Shown here in pieces: positions 63,201 through 64,000 of a stretch of DNA of 64,000 nt (position 1 is its first letter; the number at the start of each line of letters is the position of its first letter). This DNA is from Oceanobacillus sojae. GTDB taxonomy: Bacteria > Bacillota > Bacilli > Bacillales > Amphibacillaceae. The notes beneath the pieces are model-generated. The model saw nothing but the letters and a program-made list of their open reading frames with translations. It ran no database searches and was not told the DNA's origin. Both the position numbers and the translations under genes were made by a program. The stretch is from NCBI RefSeq assembly GCF_900162665.1, contig NZ_LT727810.1, positions 38,708 to 102,707 of the forward strand, in the 5' to 3' direction.

Positions 63201-63543
63201 ACACATAGTATACGCCTAGTTACAACAAGGGTTTATAACTGTAAAAGTGCTAACCTCTCTAGTAATTTATATTCGCTTAGGGTAGCACCTAATCGTTAAA
63301 GTCTAATACTATCTATATCAATTATACCAAGAAGTTTATTTTTTAGGATAGTATATGGTGTGCTGTTAACAATACATTCAAAACAGAATTTTGCACGCGT
63401 TGACCATAGCTTTAGCAAAGTTTTGCTGCCTTGCAAAATCGTTTTTGGCCGCCGGAACTTGAAGTACTTACATCATAAATAACTATGATTAACATGCTTC
63501 ACCTAAGAAGGGATGTTTCAAAGATTCTTGTTTCTTTTGCTGC

Positions 63544-64000
63544 TTAACGCCTAAAACGATTAACAGAGTCTCTCAATTCATAGAATCGATCAATAATCTG
63601 ATCTCCCAGTTCTTCATAAAGACTCATATATAATGTATCTACAACTGCAAGCTGAGAAATTCGTGTTGCCATATTAGCAACACGAAAATATTCTTCCAGC
63701 ATCGGTGTATAGAGTGGAATCAGAGCTTTGCGAGCTAATGTTGATTTCTGCAATGTGGTAACAGCAACAATAATTGCTCCCTTTTCTTTTGCCAGTTCAA
63801 CAAGTTCAAGAATTTCCTGTGTTTCGCCAGTTGTAGAAATAGCGATAAATACATCTCCAGGCTGCATGTTTAAAACAAGAGAGAGCATATAATGGAAATC
63901 TCGATTAAAAAAAACTTTAATTCCAAGCTTAGTAAACTTATGCGTTAGGTCCTCTGCAACCATCGCAGACGCACCTGCGCCATAAGTAACAACTGTCTGA
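63544..64000 (-). CDS. RpiR/MurR-family regulator, SIS domain (5' part outside window)
   Basis: The reverse frame is open from the window edge to the TAA at 63544-63546. The visible part is the sugar-phosphate-binding SIS domain: TVVTYGAGASAMVAEDL, MQPGDVFIAISTTGETQEI, AKEKGAIIVAVTT and a helical C-terminus. The N-terminal helix-turn-helix lies outside. Such regulators control amino sugar or pentose genes in response to phosphorylated sugars. Confidence 0.88.
   Translation of the reverse strand, partial: QTVVTYGAGASAMVAEDLTHKFTKLGIKVFFNRDFHYMLSLVLNMQPGDVFIAISTTGETQEILELVELAKEKGAIIVAVTTLQKSTLARKALIPLYTPMLEEYFRVANMATRISQLAVVDTLYMSLYEELGDQIIDRFYELRDSVNRFRR

Larger units (their letters stand above)
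62880..63543. other. Intergenic region with a CRISPR remnant
   Basis: Contains a one-spacer CRISPR remnant at 63101-63200 and otherwise AT-rich DNA without a supported gene. No cas gene is visible in the window. Confidence 0.6.

Overview
The window comes from a low-GC Gram-positive bacterium, most likely a member of the Bacillaceae of the Oceanobacillus/Virgibacillus type. This is inferred from strong AAGGAGG-type ribosome binding sites, frequent TTG and GTG starts, Firmicute lipoprotein signals, a Listeria A118-like tail gene cassette and an IS4-family element; no rRNA or tRNA gene is visible to confirm it.

Layout. 1-4.7 kb (minus strand): an APC permease cut by the window edge, a YtcJ-like amidohydrolase, a GltS-like sodium symporter and a GntR/UTRA regulator. 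5.3-12.2 kb: a HAD hydrolase, then a complete oligopeptide/dipeptide ABC importer (lipoprotein, two permeases, two ATPases) with a metallophosphoesterase, closed by a perfect terminator. 12.27-13.02 kb: a gene-free segment bounded by the ends of the same IS found intact at 60.7-62.2 kb, carrying two long structured repeats in opposite orientation.

13.05-29.1 kb: a phage-like cluster. It has a divergent CI-like repressor plus ImmA-like protein, a Cro-like DUF739 gene, an ArpU-type regulator, three tandem promoter/short-transcript/terminator cassettes, then tail completion protein, major tail protein (with a probable programmed +1 frameshift), A118 gp14/gp15-like chaperones, a Com-like zinc mini-protein, a 1169-aa tape measure, distal tail protein, a C1q-like structural protein, a hub/fibre protein split by an in-frame TAA, holin and amidase. 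There is no integrase, replication, terminase, portal, protease or capsid gene. The best reading is an F-type (flexible, non-contractile) phage-tail-like bacteriocin, as known for Listeria monocins, rather than a prophage.

29.3-46.4 kb: two catabolic loci. The first (LysR-controlled) joins a fumarase/aspartase-superfamily lyase, an MmgE/PrpD protein, a D-cysteine desulfhydrase-like PLP enzyme, a TctCBA uptake system and a DHDPS-like aldolase/lyase. The second (divergent DeoR regulator) joins an AllA-like cupin, a complete ECF importer, a PfkB sugar kinase, an eIF-2B-family isomerase and a BtpA-family barrel, which looks like a kinase-isomerase-aldolase route for an unknown sugar.

46.7-57.1 kb: a SinR-like regulator divergent from an operon for a PLP gamma-lyase-type enzyme, M24 hydrolase, a second Opp/Dpp importer, a C45 amidase and a UroD-family protein, with a consensus promoter flanked by two palindromic sites. 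57.1-63.3 kb: a defence-like remnant region: a stand-alone reverse transcriptase preceded by a strongly structured non-coding region, an unknown partner gene whose 3' end is replaced by an IS4-family insertion, a GGCT-like gene, and a one-spacer type I-C CRISPR remnant. The window ends inside an RpiR-family regulator.
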